A DNA stretch of 64,000 nt from Pseudomonas fluorescens (lineage in GTDB: Bacteria > Pseudomonadota > Gammaproteobacteria > Pseudomonadales > Pseudomonadaceae): NCBI GenBank assembly GCA_902825215.1, contig LR782234.1, positions 1,550,001 through 1,614,000 on the forward strand, read 5' to 3'. The notes under the pieces are model-generated. The model did not search any database. It had not been told where the DNA came from and saw only the letters and a list, made by a program, of their open reading frames with translations. The translations under genes and the position numbers were made by a program. This document shows positions 1 through 8,064 of the stretch, in pieces. How positions within the stretch are numbered: the first letter of the stretch is position 1; every line of letters begins with the position of its first letter.

Positions 1-534
1 CGGCGGGCCGGGGCGGGGTTTCTGTGTGGGCATTTGCTCGGTGATGTGGTCTGGTGCAGCACGGCGTTGATCGCAATTGTCGGCGCCCGTGAAATCGGCA
101 GCACGGCGTTTGATGTGCTCGGCGTGCTCAGCGCGCTGTACCTGTTCTGGCTCGGCTGGCGCGCAGTGCGGGCGCAACGCCGCAGCAGTGACGAAGCGCA
201 AGGCGCGGCGCGCCAGCCGTTCTGGCACGGCATCGTGTTCGGCCTGACCAATCCAAAGGCCTACCCCGTGGCCGTGGCGACGTTCACTGCGCTGCTGTCG
301 AGCCGCGCCGAACTGCTCAACTGGTCAATGCTGCCGGCGCTGATTGCTCTGAGTTTCGTCGGCGGCGCGCTGGCTTACGCCATTCTGGTCGGCGTGGTCG
401 GCGCCCATCGTGTACGCAGTGTTTATCAACGCCACGAACTGTTGATCACTCGACTGTGCGGGGTGATGTTCATCGGTTTCGCCATCAACGCGCTGATGCA
501 TGCGCTACCGGGTTTGATGCCGAACAAGGCTTAA
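1..534 (+). CDS. LysE/RhtB family exporter (5' truncated by window)
   Basis: Inner-membrane amino-acid or metabolite exporter of the LysE/RhtB type, inferred from the hydrophobic pattern and from family-like stretches such as ALYLFWLGWRA and FGLTNPKAYP. The reading frame is open from base 1, so the start lies upstream. About 177 codons are visible against roughly 205 in the family, so some 25-30 residues are missing. Four to five hydrophobic segments are visible, ending in a C-terminal helix (LCGVMFIGFAINALMHALPG). The substrate cannot be told from sequence. An in-frame TTG at 34 is not needed as a start, because the frame continues to the window edge. Confidence 0.8.
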   Translation, partial: RRAGAGFLCGHLLGDVVWCSTALIAIVGAREIGSTAFDVLGVLSALYLFWLGWRAVRAQRRSSDEAQGAARQPFWHGIVFGLTNPKAYPVAVATFTALLSSRAELLNWSMLPALIALSFVGGALAYAILVGVVGAHRVRSVYQRHELLITRLCGVMFIGFAINALMHALPGLMPNKA

Positions 535-696
535 CGCGGGTTTGCCAGACACACCGTTCGTCGCGCCTAGGCCAGTTTTTCTAAACCTTTGACCGTTAAA
601 ACATTCCTAACTGAGGCGGACGTTGGTCCGCCGCGTGCATTTAAGCAGCGGGCAAATCACGGCCCGTTTGAATTTTCAACGAAGGAGGGCGCGACC

Positions 697-1200
697 ATGA
701 GCCGGATGGCCACCCGTTTACGTACCGTCAGTTTCGCAACCGTGCTGGGCCTTTGCGCCAGCAGTGCGTTCGCCCAGTCGCCTGCCGAATTCATCAACGA
801 TGCCTCCGCCAAAGGCATGGCCGACATCGAAGCCAGCCGTCTGGCGCACGGCAAGACCGAATCCAAAGAGGTCAAGGATTACACCATCGTCGTCATCAAC
901 GACCGCACCACGGCCAATCAGCACCTGGCAAAAATCGCCAGGAAACTTGACCTGCCTGTCGCGCCCCGCGAAGAGATCGCCGACAAGGCCAAAGAACTGA
1001 TGCCGGAAGTCAAGGATGGCGCGACCTTCGATCAGGCCTACGCGGCGAGTCAGGTCAAGGCCACCGAAGAAGCCATCACCCAGATCGAGCAACAGGCAAA
1101 GACCACCGACGTGCCGGAAATCAAAGCGTTTGCCGATGAGACGTTGCCGAAGCTGCAAAGCCATCTGGAGAAGGCCCGCGCATTGCAGGCCAGCCGTTAA
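697..1200 (+). CDS. DUF4142 family exported protein
   Basis: Secreted or periplasmic protein of 167 residues. The start at 697 is chosen because a strong ribosome-binding site (GAAGGAGGG) lies just upstream and the product then opens with a clean signal peptide (hydrophobic TVSFATVLGLCASSAFA, cleavage after AQS or nearby). The mature part is an all-helical, charged domain with the phrases EFINDASAKGMADIEASRLA and ETLPKLQSHLEKA, typical of DUF4142 (ferritin-like four-helix fold). Members are often stress-associated, but the biochemical role is unknown. A strong terminator follows directly at 1229-1275, so it is probably a single-gene transcript. Confidence 0.85.
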   Translation: MSRMATRLRTVSFATVLGLCASSAFAQSPAEFINDASAKGMADIEASRLAHGKTESKEVKDYTIVVINDRTTANQHLAKIARKLDLPVAPREEIADKAKELMPEVKDGATFDQAYAASQVKATEEAITQIEQQAKTTDVPEIKAFADETLPKLQSHLEKARALQASR

Positions 1201-1228
1201 ACCCGCCAGTACTTGCATGTACCGCTGA

Positions 1229-1275
1229 AACCTTCGCAGTGCCTGCTTGATACAGGCACTGTCGAAGGTTTTTTT
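1229..1275 (+). terminator. Rho-independent terminator after DUF4142 gene
   Basis: Long hairpin: AACCTTCG plus AGTGCCTG pair with CAGGCACT plus CGAAGGTT around a 7-nt loop, with one bulge, followed by seven T. It sits 28 bases after the stop codon. Confidence 0.9.
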
Positions 1276-1289
1276 ATGCCTGCGACACG

Positions 1290-1389
1290 TCCCCTGTGGG
1301 AGCGAGCCTGCTCGCGAATGCGGTGTGTCAGGCGATCATGTATTGCCTGAAACTCCGTTTTCGCGAGCAGGCTCGCTCCCACACAGGGG
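1290..1389. repeat. REPIN, GCGAGC-type (type A)
   Basis: Two inverted REP units (GTGGGAGCGAGCCTGCTCGC at the left, its reverse complement at the right) enclose a spacer of about 50 bp. It lies between the convergent DUF4142 and iron-permease-like genes. Confidence 0.9.
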
Positions 1390-1407
1390 TGTGAATATGC
1401 AGATTGC

Positions 1408-1818
1408 TCAGCACTCATTCAAATCCTGCTTTGGCTTGCTCTTGTCACCGAGCCCCTCCAGATCAAACACCTGGTTTTCACCCAGCGAGCGGTAATGCTT
1501 GCGCAATTCCTCAAGCTGCTTGAGGTCCAGCGCCTCCAGCCCGAGCATCGCGTTCTGCGCTTCCTTGTTGACCCGCAGCAGCTCATCGAGCTTGAGGTGC
1601 AGGATGTCGGTGTCACGGTTTTGCGTGTTCTGAATCAGGAACACCATCAGGAACGTGATGATCGTGGTCGAGGTGTTGATGATCAGTTGCCAGGTATCGT
1701 TGTAACCAAAAATCGGTCCGCTCAAACCCCATAACCCGATCAGGATCAACGCGCCCATAAAGGTCTTCGGGCTACCGGCCCACAGGGCGAGTTTCTGGGC
1801 GATTTTTGCGAATTTCAT
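1408..1818 (-). CDS. Low-affinity iron permease family protein
   Basis: Small inner-membrane protein of 136 residues. Two transmembrane helices are seen at about residues 18-38 and 46-64, followed by a charged helix containing QNTQNRDTDILHLKLDELLR, the hallmark of the family named after fungal Fet4 (PF04120). Bacterial members are far shorter than the yeast transporter, and actual iron transport is not established for them, so the name is a family label. The tail (about residues 85-136) is soluble. It is divergent from the HsdR-like gene. Confidence 0.8.
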   Translation of the reverse strand: MKFAKIAQKLALWAGSPKTFMGALILIGLWGLSGPIFGYNDTWQLIINTSTTIITFLMVFLIQNTQNRDTDILHLKLDELLRVNKEAQNAMLGLEALDLKQLEELRKHYRSLGENQVFDLEGLGDKSKPKQDLNEC

Positions 1819-1978
1819 GATGAAGTCCTTTTGTTGGGAGCTTGAAATTCAGACACCTGCATTGCGCTGAAAATTCTGTTTACAACTTCTCCCATGCACT
1901 TGATGCCTCGTCAGGACTCGCCAATTCAGTTCGTTTATTAGCTCGGCTTTCATTGTGGAGGTTTGGGTCTAGTATCAA

Positions 1979-1997
1979 ATGGCAGTCAAACTGCCAT
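1979..1997. promoter_or_regulatory. Perfect palindrome upstream of HsdR-N-like gene
   Basis: ATGGCAGT-CAA-ACTGCCAT is a perfect 8-bp inverted repeat with a 3-nt centre, ending 39 bases before the chosen ATG at 2037. It sits in an AT-richer intergenic stretch where a promoter is expected. It could be an operator or an RNA hairpin in the leader. Confidence 0.5.
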
Positions 1998-2036
1998 CAG
2001 CTCATTCCACGGATCGACACCCGCAAGAGGCCACTC

Positions 2037-3122
2037 ATGGAATTCTTCGAAAAGTTAGCCAGCCTAGCCGCCAAAGTCCGCTTGCAGAGCGCAGCTATCC
2101 AGACGGAAGAGGCGACGAAAAATGCGTTCGTCATGCCCTTTATCAGTACGGTTTTGGGTTACGACGTTTTTGATCCGACCGAAGTGACGCCCGAATTCGT
2201 CTGCGATATCGGCACTAAGAAGGGCGAGAAGATCGACTACGCGATCATGAAAGAGGGGGAGGTGCAGATTCTGATTGAGTGCAAAAAAATCGGTGAGTCG
2301 TTGCATATCAATCATGCTTCACAGTTGTTCCGCTATTTCCATGTCACCAGTGCTCGAATCTCCATCCTCACCAACGGCCAAGTCTATAAATTCTTCACCG
2401 ATTTGGACGCGCCCAACAAAATGGATGAGAAACCGTTCCTTGAATTGGATCTGTTGGACATAGATGAATATTCAGTCCCCGAGTTGGTGAAATTGACCAA
2501 GTCGGCCTTTGACGTTGATTCCATCATCAATGCGGCGGGTGAGTTGAAATACGTCAGCCAAATCAAAAAGGTTCTCGCCGCGCAGGTCAGCAAGCCAGAT
2601 GATGACTTTGTAAAGGTTTTCGCTTCCCGGGTTTATGACGGCGTGATTACGCAGAAAGTGCGAGATCAGTTTCACGAATTGACCAGAAAAGCTGTCGTGC
2701 AATTCTTGAATGACCAGATCAACGATCGGCTCAAATCGGCCATGAGCGGGGCTATTCAGCCAGCGCTGGCGTCCTTGCCATCGGTTCCTGTCGGAACTGA
2801 TCCGGTAGATCCGCGCGATGAGTCGGATGACAGGGTTCTGACAACCTTGGAAGAACTGGAGGGGTACCACATCGTTCGAGCGCTGGTCCGATCAGTCGTT
2901 GATGCAAAGCGCATTGTTCAGCGCGATACGCAGAGCTATTTCGGTATTTTGCTGGATGACAACAATCGCAAACCGATCTGCCGTTTGCATTTCAATCGGT
3001 CTCAAAAGTATCTCGGCATTTTTGATGAAGAAAAAAACGAGACTCGTCATGCGATCAACTCAGTGGACGACATCTATGAGTTCTCGGATCATCTGAAAAA
3101 AACTGTCGGTTATTACGCTTGA
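2037..3122 (+). CDS. Solitary type I restriction HsdR N-terminal domain-like protein
   Basis: A 361-residue protein resembling the N-terminal nuclease domain of type I restriction HsdR subunits. The PD-(D/E)XK-like core is visible as D67 (KIDYAIM) followed by E81-C82-K83 (LIECKK), with an upstream VMPFISTVLGYDVFDP block typical of HSDR_N proteins. No helicase motor motifs are present, and no hsdM or hsdS gene lies nearby, so it is not a conventional type I system. ATG 2037 is preferred over upstream in-frame starts because similarity begins there and a purine-rich stretch (CAAGAGG) precedes it. The gene is visibly less GC-rich than its neighbours, suggesting transfer. Function is unknown; defence is an inference only. 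Confidence 0.7.
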   Translation: MEFFEKLASLAAKVRLQSAAIQTEEATKNAFVMPFISTVLGYDVFDPTEVTPEFVCDIGTKKGEKIDYAIMKEGEVQILIECKKIGESLHINHASQLFRYFHVTSARISILTNGQVYKFFTDLDAPNKMDEKPFLELDLLDIDEYSVPELVKLTKSAFDVDSIINAAGELKYVSQIKKVLAAQVSKPDDDFVKVFASRVYDGVITQKVRDQFHELTRKAVVQFLNDQINDRLKSAMSGAIQPALASLPSVPVGTDPVDPRDESDDRVLTTLEELEGYHIVRALVRSVVDAKRIVQRDTQSYFGILLDDNNRKPICRLHFNRSQKYLGIFDEEKNETRHAINSVDDIYEFSDHLKKTVGYYA

Positions 3123-3244
3123 TGGAGCGTTTCGCTATAGATCGGTCGCGCAATCAGGCATCTCTTGCAACGTTCACACTGGAATTGCTCTTCACGCTGC
3201 CTGTATCGTCAAAAGCAATTTGAACACCTCGACAGGAGAACGCA

Positions 3245-4015
3245 ATGAGCTGGTCTGCCAAGCAATACGTCACTTTCGAAGATGAACGCACCCGCCCGGC
3301 CCGCGATCTGCTGGCGGCGATTCCCACGGCTGATGCGCGTGCCGTGGTCGATATCGGTTGCGGTCCCGGTAACTCCACGGAGTTGCTGGTGCAGCGGTTT
3401 CCTGCAGCCAAGGTCCGTGGTCTCGATAGCTCGGCAGACATGATCGATGCAGCACGCCAGCGCTTGCCGCAAGTGCAGTTCGATGTTGCCGAGATTAATG
3501 AATGGGCGGATGCAGGCCCGTTCGATGTGATCTTCGCCAATGCGGTGCTGCAATGGGTGCCGGATCACGCGACGTTGCTGCCGACACTGGCAAGCAAGCT
3601 GTCAGCGGGGGGCAGTCTGGCGATCCAGATGCCTGACAATCTCAACGAACCCTCACATCGACTGATGCGCGAAGTCGCCGCCAATGGCCCGTGGGCGAGC
3701 AAACTCACCGGCGCGGCCGGGCAACGTACCGACATGGCCAGCGCCAGCGAATACTTTTCAATGCTGCGACCGCACTGTGCGCGTGTGGATGTGTGGCGTA
3801 CGACTTATCACCATCAGTTGTCTGGCGGGGCGGCGGGGGTTGTTGAGTGGTTCAAGGGGAGCGGGTTGATTCCGTTTTTGAGCCCGTTGACCGAAGAGGA
3901 ACGGGCGCAGTATCTGCAGCACTATCTGGCGGCGGTTGCTGAGGCTTATCCAGCATTGGCTGACGGCTCGGTGCTTTTGCCGTTTCCACGCTTGTTCATT
4001 GTTGCGACCCGCTGA
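3245..4015 (+). CDS. tam: Trans-aconitate 2-methyltransferase
   Basis: Cytosolic SAM-dependent methyltransferase (256 residues) that methylates trans-aconitate, an inhibitory by-product of the citric acid cycle. The SAM-binding motif I is VVDIGCGPGNSTELL (about residues 35-49). The acidic motif II is RGLDSSADMID. Family-specific blocks are FDVIFANAVLQWVPDH and LAIQMPDNLNEPSH, both characteristic of Tam. An AGGAGAA ribosome-binding site precedes the ATG. It converges with hipA with a 70-base gap. Confidence 0.9.
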   Translation: MSWSAKQYVTFEDERTRPARDLLAAIPTADARAVVDIGCGPGNSTELLVQRFPAAKVRGLDSSADMIDAARQRLPQVQFDVAEINEWADAGPFDVIFANAVLQWVPDHATLLPTLASKLSAGGSLAIQMPDNLNEPSHRLMREVAANGPWASKLTGAAGQRTDMASASEYFSMLRPHCARVDVWRTTYHHQLSGGAAGVVEWFKGSGLIPFLSPLTEEERAQYLQHYLAAVAEAYPALADGSVLLPFPRLFIVATR

Positions 4016-4085
4016 CCCCTCCCTCAGCAGGCTCGCTTATGTCCTGCATGCAGACTCGGATTGCTGGCCGGTGGACCCTGCCGGT

Positions 4086-5345
4086 TCAACGAAGGAGGGC
4101 GACGTTGCTATCGATCCTGCCCTGGATGATTTGCAAGGTCTCTGGGGTTATCTCGTTCGGAAGCAGCTTGCCAGCAATTGCCGAAAACCGGCTGGCAACG
4201 GCGCATATTCGATCTATCACACCCTGCGCTTGATCGATTGATACCTCCGCTTCCTGCGAAAGCTTCAGCATCTCTTTACGGCCAATTTCCAAAGCTTCAC
4301 CCATGACGTCCATTTGGTGATAACCGCCGGGCCCTTCGCAAAAGGTCACGTCGAAGGCAGGCGACAATTTCCACTCGCCGGAAGACGTCATGAGGTAGGC
4401 GAAATTCTTCGGATGATCATCCCGGTTGTTGAACGCGACGTTGAATACCGCTCGTTCGAAGGCCAGCGCTTTCTCGCGCACGTCATTAGTGCAGTGATGG
4501 GTCGCGCGGAGAAAGTTCACGTAATCCAATGCGCCGGGGGAACGAAAGTCGGCTCCGGTCAAGGCTGCCAGGCTCTGCATGGGAATGCGCAGACCGTCTT
4601 GTCGGTCGAAGCGTCTGCTGGCGAAAGCGGCCATTCCATCAGGCAGGCGAAAGTGCCGGCTGTCGGGCGTCTCGATGCCACACAAACGCAGGCATTCTGA
4701 ATAGGCCATTTCGACTGCGCAGACTTCGGGATGCTCGCCCTGACCGGGGAATTTCACCAGCCAGGCTTCGAATCCAGAGACAGTCGCCGTGGTAAACGTC
4801 CCGGTTTCGCGATCGCGATAGATCAACGCCTTGGGTCTGGCACCTTGCGGCGAGCCACCCACCAATAATAATTTCTGCAGCAACTGTGCACCGTCGCCGT
4901 CGAGCACTTCGCGCACTTCGGCCGCCAGCAGCTCAATCGAGTCATGGGTGGCCGGTATCCGTAACTCAGGAGCGACAGGCTCGAACGACATGGCGCCCAT
5001 CGCGTTCGCGCCGACATAGGCCAAACGCTCCAGGGGGCCGATGCGTGCGGCATTGAGGCCGCGACGCTTGAACAAGCGATCCATCAGAAGCATGCCCCAA
5101 CCATCCGGCAACGCGTCATAGACCGGGCCGGGGAGACCCATCTGATGCGATGGAAAATCTCGCCTCAGCTTCCCACCCGCTAACGGCAGGCGAAGGGAGG
5201 ACAGTTCCAGGCCTTTTTTCTTCGCCTCATCGCTGTACTCAAACACGATCAGCGGGCGCCCGTTCAAGGCTGTAGTGGAAACAAGCGAGCCCCAAAGCCA
5301 GCGCTCACCCCAACCCTCGTAATAAACGTCCACTTTCTCAAGCAT
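4086..5345 (-). CDS. hipA: HipA family serine/threonine kinase toxin
   Basis: Toxin of a type II toxin-antitoxin pair, 419 residues. HipA kinases phosphorylate translation factors such as glutamyl-tRNA synthetase and induce dormancy; the target here is unknown. Visible motifs: N-terminal couple domain (to about residue 105), glycine-rich loop GGSPQGARPKAL, catalytic NNRDDHPKNFAYL and the metal-binding SPAFDVTF, so the kinase looks intact. The start at 5345 overlaps the hipB stop by 8 nt (ATGCTTGA), implying coupled translation. A longer open frame upstream runs into hipB in another frame and is not used. Confidence 0.88.
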   Translation of the reverse strand: MLEKVDVYYEGWGERWLWGSLVSTTALNGRPLIVFEYSDEAKKKGLELSSLRLPLAGGKLRRDFPSHQMGLPGPVYDALPDGWGMLLMDRLFKRRGLNAARIGPLERLAYVGANAMGAMSFEPVAPELRIPATHDSIELLAAEVREVLDGDGAQLLQKLLLVGGSPQGARPKALIYRDRETGTFTTATVSGFEAWLVKFPGQGEHPEVCAVEMAYSECLRLCGIETPDSRHFRLPDGMAAFASRRFDRQDGLRIPMQSLAALTGADFRSPGALDYVNFLRATHHCTNDVREKALAFERAVFNVAFNNRDDHPKNFAYLMTSSGEWKLSPAFDVTFCEGPGGYHQMDVMGEALEIGRKEMLKLSQEAEVSIDQAQGVIDRICAVASRFSAIAGKLLPNEITPETLQIIQGRIDSNVALLR

Positions 5346-5655
5346 TGTCAGGTTTCCTTTTGATGCGCTGACGCTTGGCGCTGTTTTCGTAACGCAGGAT
5401 ATCGTCCAGGGTTTCGATTTTGGGCTGGAACAAGTCTTCGAGTTCTTTTCCGCGGCCAAGCACCGTCGCAACGCGCACCAGATTCTCGAACCCGACGTTG
5501 CGCCCAGACTCCAGATTGGACACGGTGTTGATTCCGATACCGGCCCGTGCGGCCACATCAGCCTGGGTCATTTCCAGAGCGAGCCGTTCTGTACGCAGCC
5601 GATTGCATAGACGTTTGACGATTTCGGCGGGCGTGCTGAGTTTAAGCTCGAGCAT
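5338..5655 (-). CDS. hipB: HipB-like antitoxin, XRE-family regulator
   Basis: A 105-residue DNA-binding antitoxin. The helix-turn-helix spans about residues 18-70 (MTQADVAARAGIGINTVSNLESGRN). A basic C-terminal tail follows (KRQRIKRKPDN). Such proteins neutralise HipA and repress their own operon. It is the first gene of the pair, and its promoter carries a TCC-N8-GGA palindrome at 5698-5717, 43 bases upstream of the ATG, matching the architecture of the E. coli HipB operator. Confidence 0.88.
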   Translation of the reverse strand: MLELKLSTPAEIVKRLCNRLRTERLALEMTQADVAARAGIGINTVSNLESGRNVGFENLVRVATVLGRGKELEDLFQPKIETLDDILRYENSAKRQRIKRKPDNA

Positions 5656-5697
5656 GGCGAGGTCTCTCGATGAAGTCTGATTTCTGAAGTGTAGCGT

Positions 5698-5717
5698 AAA
5701 TCCCTTTTAACGGATTT
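5698..5717. promoter_or_regulatory. Candidate HipB operator in hipBA promoter
   Basis: AAATCC, eight bases, GGATTT: a perfect 6-bp inverted repeat with an 8-bp centre in AT-rich promoter DNA just upstream of hipB. The known E. coli HipB operator is TATCC-N8-GGATA, so spacing and core (TCC-N8-GGA) agree. A further GGATTTAT half site occurs at 5753-5760. Binding by this HipB is inferred. Confidence 0.65.
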
Positions 5718-5827
5718 TATTCGCTAATAAACGATATAAAACACAGAATAATGGATTTATATGAAGCAGGATGTTTCGCCGAGATTGAGGGGGATTCTTG
5801 AAAGTGTCCTCACCAAATCCCGGACAC

Positions 5828-5857
5828 AAAAAAACCGGCCCTGTAGGCCGGTTTTTT
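5828..5857 (-). terminator. Terminator downstream of tRNA-Gly
   Basis: Stem AACCGGCC / GGCCGGTT with a 5-nt loop, flanked by A and T runs on both sides, so it can work in both directions. It lies about 50 bases beyond the 3' end of tRNA-Gly, which is read on the minus strand. Confidence 0.85.
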
Positions 5858-5905
5858 GATTCCTGCGTCCCCCGTCAAAAAGCATGACGTAAGACAAGAT
5901 TCGGT

Positions 5906-5979
5906 TGGAGCGGGTAGAGGGAATCGAACCCTCATCTAAAGCTTGGGAAGCTTTCGTTCTACCACTAAACTATACCCGC
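5906..5979 (-). tRNA. tRNA-Gly (anticodon CCC)
   Basis: Cloverleaf read on the minus strand: acceptor stem GCGGGTA / TACCCGC, D arm with AGTGGTA, anticodon stem AAAGC/GCTTT with loop TTCCCAA (anticodon CCC, decoding GGG), T arm GAGGG-TTCGATT-CCCTC, discriminator T and encoded CCA. 74 nt including CCA. Confidence 0.95.
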
Positions 5980-6138
5980 TCAGAGCGGCTGACTTTGTAC
6001 CAGACTCGGCCACGGATTTGAAGTTTTTCTTTTCTTTCCAAAGACTTTTTACGCAGAAACCGGTCAGTCGCGAGCAAGGGCTGCAACGGTGCGAAACGAA
6101 CACCTCAAGCCTGCAGCCTTGCCCGCGCTGACGTCCTT

Positions 6139-7023
6139 TCAAATAGCCAATGCATGTTGGTCCTGCACAAACGAGTAGCGCGTTCGATTGGCCTGCTGTG
6201 CCGGTTTCAGAAAACCGAGCAAGGCATTCTGGCTGTCGCGGCACGCGGCTTTGTGTTCCATGTCGAGAAAATGCCCGGTGGCTTGCAGGGTGGTAAACGT
6301 GCTCTGCACCACATGGTTGCCGAACAGGCGCGCATCCTCGGCGGCGGTGTACTCATCCCATTCGCCGTTCAGAAACAGCACCGGGACGTTGATCTTCTTC
6401 GCTGCGTTCAAGTAGCACTGGCGGTCGCTGTGCAGTACATCGTTGATGTGAAAGTGCATCTGCCCGTATTCGTGTTCGGCCAGGCTGCTGACGTGGCGGT
6501 AGTTGAAGCGCTTGAACAGTGATGGAAGGTGTTTGCCGATGGTGTTGTTGACCAGATGGCCGACGCGGTCGCGATCGAGATTGCCGAGGTAGTCGACGCC
6601 GCGCTCGAGGTAATCGAGCATGTGTGCGTTGATCACCGGTGAGAATGAGCTGATCACCGCTCTTTCGATGCGTCGTGGCTGCTGGGCGAGGGCGACCAGC
6701 GTCGCGGCACCGCCCCAGGAAAACGACAGCACGTGTTCGGCGGCAAAGTGGTCGATCAGCTCCAGCAGAATCTGCCCTTCGACTTCCTTGGTCAGATGTT
6801 TCTCGTGACGGTTGTGGGCTTTTGACCGACCGGCGTAAGGCTGGTCGTAGCAGACCACGTTGAATTGCGGGTGCAGGTTTTTCACCGTCTGGGCAAACGA
6901 CGCAGTCGTGGCCATCGAGCCGTTGACCAGAATGATGGTCTTTTCTGCGGCGTCTGCGCGATAGAACTCCGTGTAAACCCGATACTGACCCTGTATATCC
7001 AGCACAGCGATTTCTGGCCTCAT
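6139..7023 (-). CDS. phaG: PhaG, (R)-3-hydroxyacyl-ACP:CoA transacylase / thioesterase
   Basis: Cytosolic alpha/beta hydrolase, 294 residues, linking fatty-acid synthesis to medium-chain-length polyhydroxyalkanoate by releasing or transferring 3-hydroxyacyl groups from ACP. It matches the P. putida PhaG sequence as I remember it almost from end to end (MRPEIAVLDIQGQYRVYTEF at the N-terminus, KHLPSLFKRFNYRHVSSL in the middle). It is also related to RhlA, but PhaG fits better. Catalytic triad candidates are Ser102 (SFSWGG), Asp223 (GEWDEYT) and His251 (GHFLD). The start at 7023 is chosen from that N-terminal match. It stands alone, away from phaC genes, as usual for phaG. Confidence 0.92.
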   Translation of the reverse strand: MRPEIAVLDIQGQYRVYTEFYRADAAEKTIILVNGSMATTASFAQTVKNLHPQFNVVCYDQPYAGRSKAHNRHEKHLTKEVEGQILLELIDHFAAEHVLSFSWGGAATLVALAQQPRRIERAVISSFSPVINAHMLDYLERGVDYLGNLDRDRVGHLVNNTIGKHLPSLFKRFNYRHVSSLAEHEYGQMHFHINDVLHSDRQCYLNAAKKINVPVLFLNGEWDEYTAAEDARLFGNHVVQSTFTTLQATGHFLDMEHKAACRDSQNALLGFLKPAQQANRTRYSFVQDQHALAI

Positions 7024-7338
7024 GTCGTAAGACTCCTGGCAAGCAAGCGGGTATGCGCGCAACGAAGATTGCACGAGCTTTGTGACAGGTAGGCATACGC
7101 CTGGAATGTGTTGGCCCATGTCGATCCGGTAAGGCAGGTCGACGGGTGTTGTTATTGGCGGGCAGTCTGCCGGTTCAAATGCAGCCCTGAGGGCTTGCGA
7201 CCGACAAAAAGTTTCTTGGAAGTTTTGGGTGACTCATCGGTCACATTTCGGCCGACGACCTGATTCAAGCAGGGGAGTCCGGATCGCGCAAGTGCCGTTG
7301 GTAAATTGTTCGACAACTTCGGCTGAGCGGTCGCTGAG
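7024..7338. other. Intergenic region upstream of phaG
   Basis: 315 bases without a gene between the phaG start and the rsuA stop, both genes being on the minus strand. It must hold the phaG promoter. The only clear element is a palindrome GTGAC-N6-GTCAC at 7229-7244, about 206 bases upstream of the phaG ATG. No convincing sigma-54 or AlgU promoter was found. Confidence 0.6.
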
Positions 7339-8040
7339 TTAAAACAAATGAATCTCTTCGGTGCGCAAAGCGCGGTATTCGCCCGGTTTTAGCGCGCTAT
7401 CGAGGGCCAGTTCGCCCATCGATTCGCGGTGCAGGCGCAGCACCTTGTTGTCGAGAAAACCAAACATGCGCTTCACCTGATGATAGCGACCCTCGACGAT
7501 GCTCAGCCGCGCCGAACGCGGGCCGAGCAGCTGCAGATGCGCCGGTTGCGTGGTCAGGTTTTCAAAGGCGAAATAGATGCCCTCGGCAAAGGTCTGCGCG
7601 TAGCGCGCGTCAATCTCTTGCTCGGTTTCGACGTAATAGACTTTTGGCAGCTTGGTTTGCGGTTGGGTCAGCCGCCTCGACCAGGCGCCGTCATTGGTGA
7701 TCAGCATCAGACCGGTGGTGTTGAAGTCCAGACGGCCGGCGATGTGCAGGTCGGCCTTGTCCGATTCGTCGAGCAGGTCGAGCACGGTCGGATGTTGCGG
7801 ATCGCGGGTGGCGCTGACGCAGCCCGGTGGCTTGTGCAGCATGAAGTAGCGCGCCGGTTTGCCGCTTTGCAGGACTTCGTCGTCGACTTCGACGCGGCTG
7901 AATTCCAGCACCTCGCTGTGCGGGTCGCTGACGAGTTTTCCGTCAACGCGCACGCGCTTTTCCACCAGCAACAGGCGAACCTGCTGACGGTTATAGCGGG
8001 GCAGGTTACTGAGGAAACGGTCGACGCGCATGGTCAGCAT
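7339..8040 (-). CDS. rsuA: 16S rRNA pseudouridine(516) synthase
   Basis: RsuA-family pseudouridine synthase, 233 residues, modifying helix 18 of 16S rRNA. The N-terminal S4 RNA-binding domain spans about residues 1-60 (MRVDRFLSNLPRYNRQQVRLL). The catalytic aspartate lies in AGRLDFNTTGLMLITNDG. KVYYVETE and EGRYHQVKRMF are typical RsuA blocks. The start at 8040 gives an extra MLT; ATG 8031 (MRVDRF) is equally likely. Confidence 0.9.
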   Translation of the reverse strand: MLTMRVDRFLSNLPRYNRQQVRLLLVEKRVRVDGKLVSDPHSEVLEFSRVEVDDEVLQSGKPARYFMLHKPPGCVSATRDPQHPTVLDLLDESDKADLHIAGRLDFNTTGLMLITNDGAWSRRLTQPQTKLPKVYYVETEQEIDARYAQTFAEGIYFAFENLTTQPAHLQLLGPRSARLSIVEGRYHQVKRMFGFLDNKVLRLHRESMGELALDSALKPGEYRALRTEEIHLF

Positions 8041-8064
8041 TCAACGGCTAAACGGCTGCGCATC

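Noticed and set aside
7195..7225. AlgU-type promoter for phaG (AAACTT followed by TCAGG on the minus strand)
   Set aside because: The -35 is imperfect and the spacer of about 18 bases is too long for the AlgU consensus.
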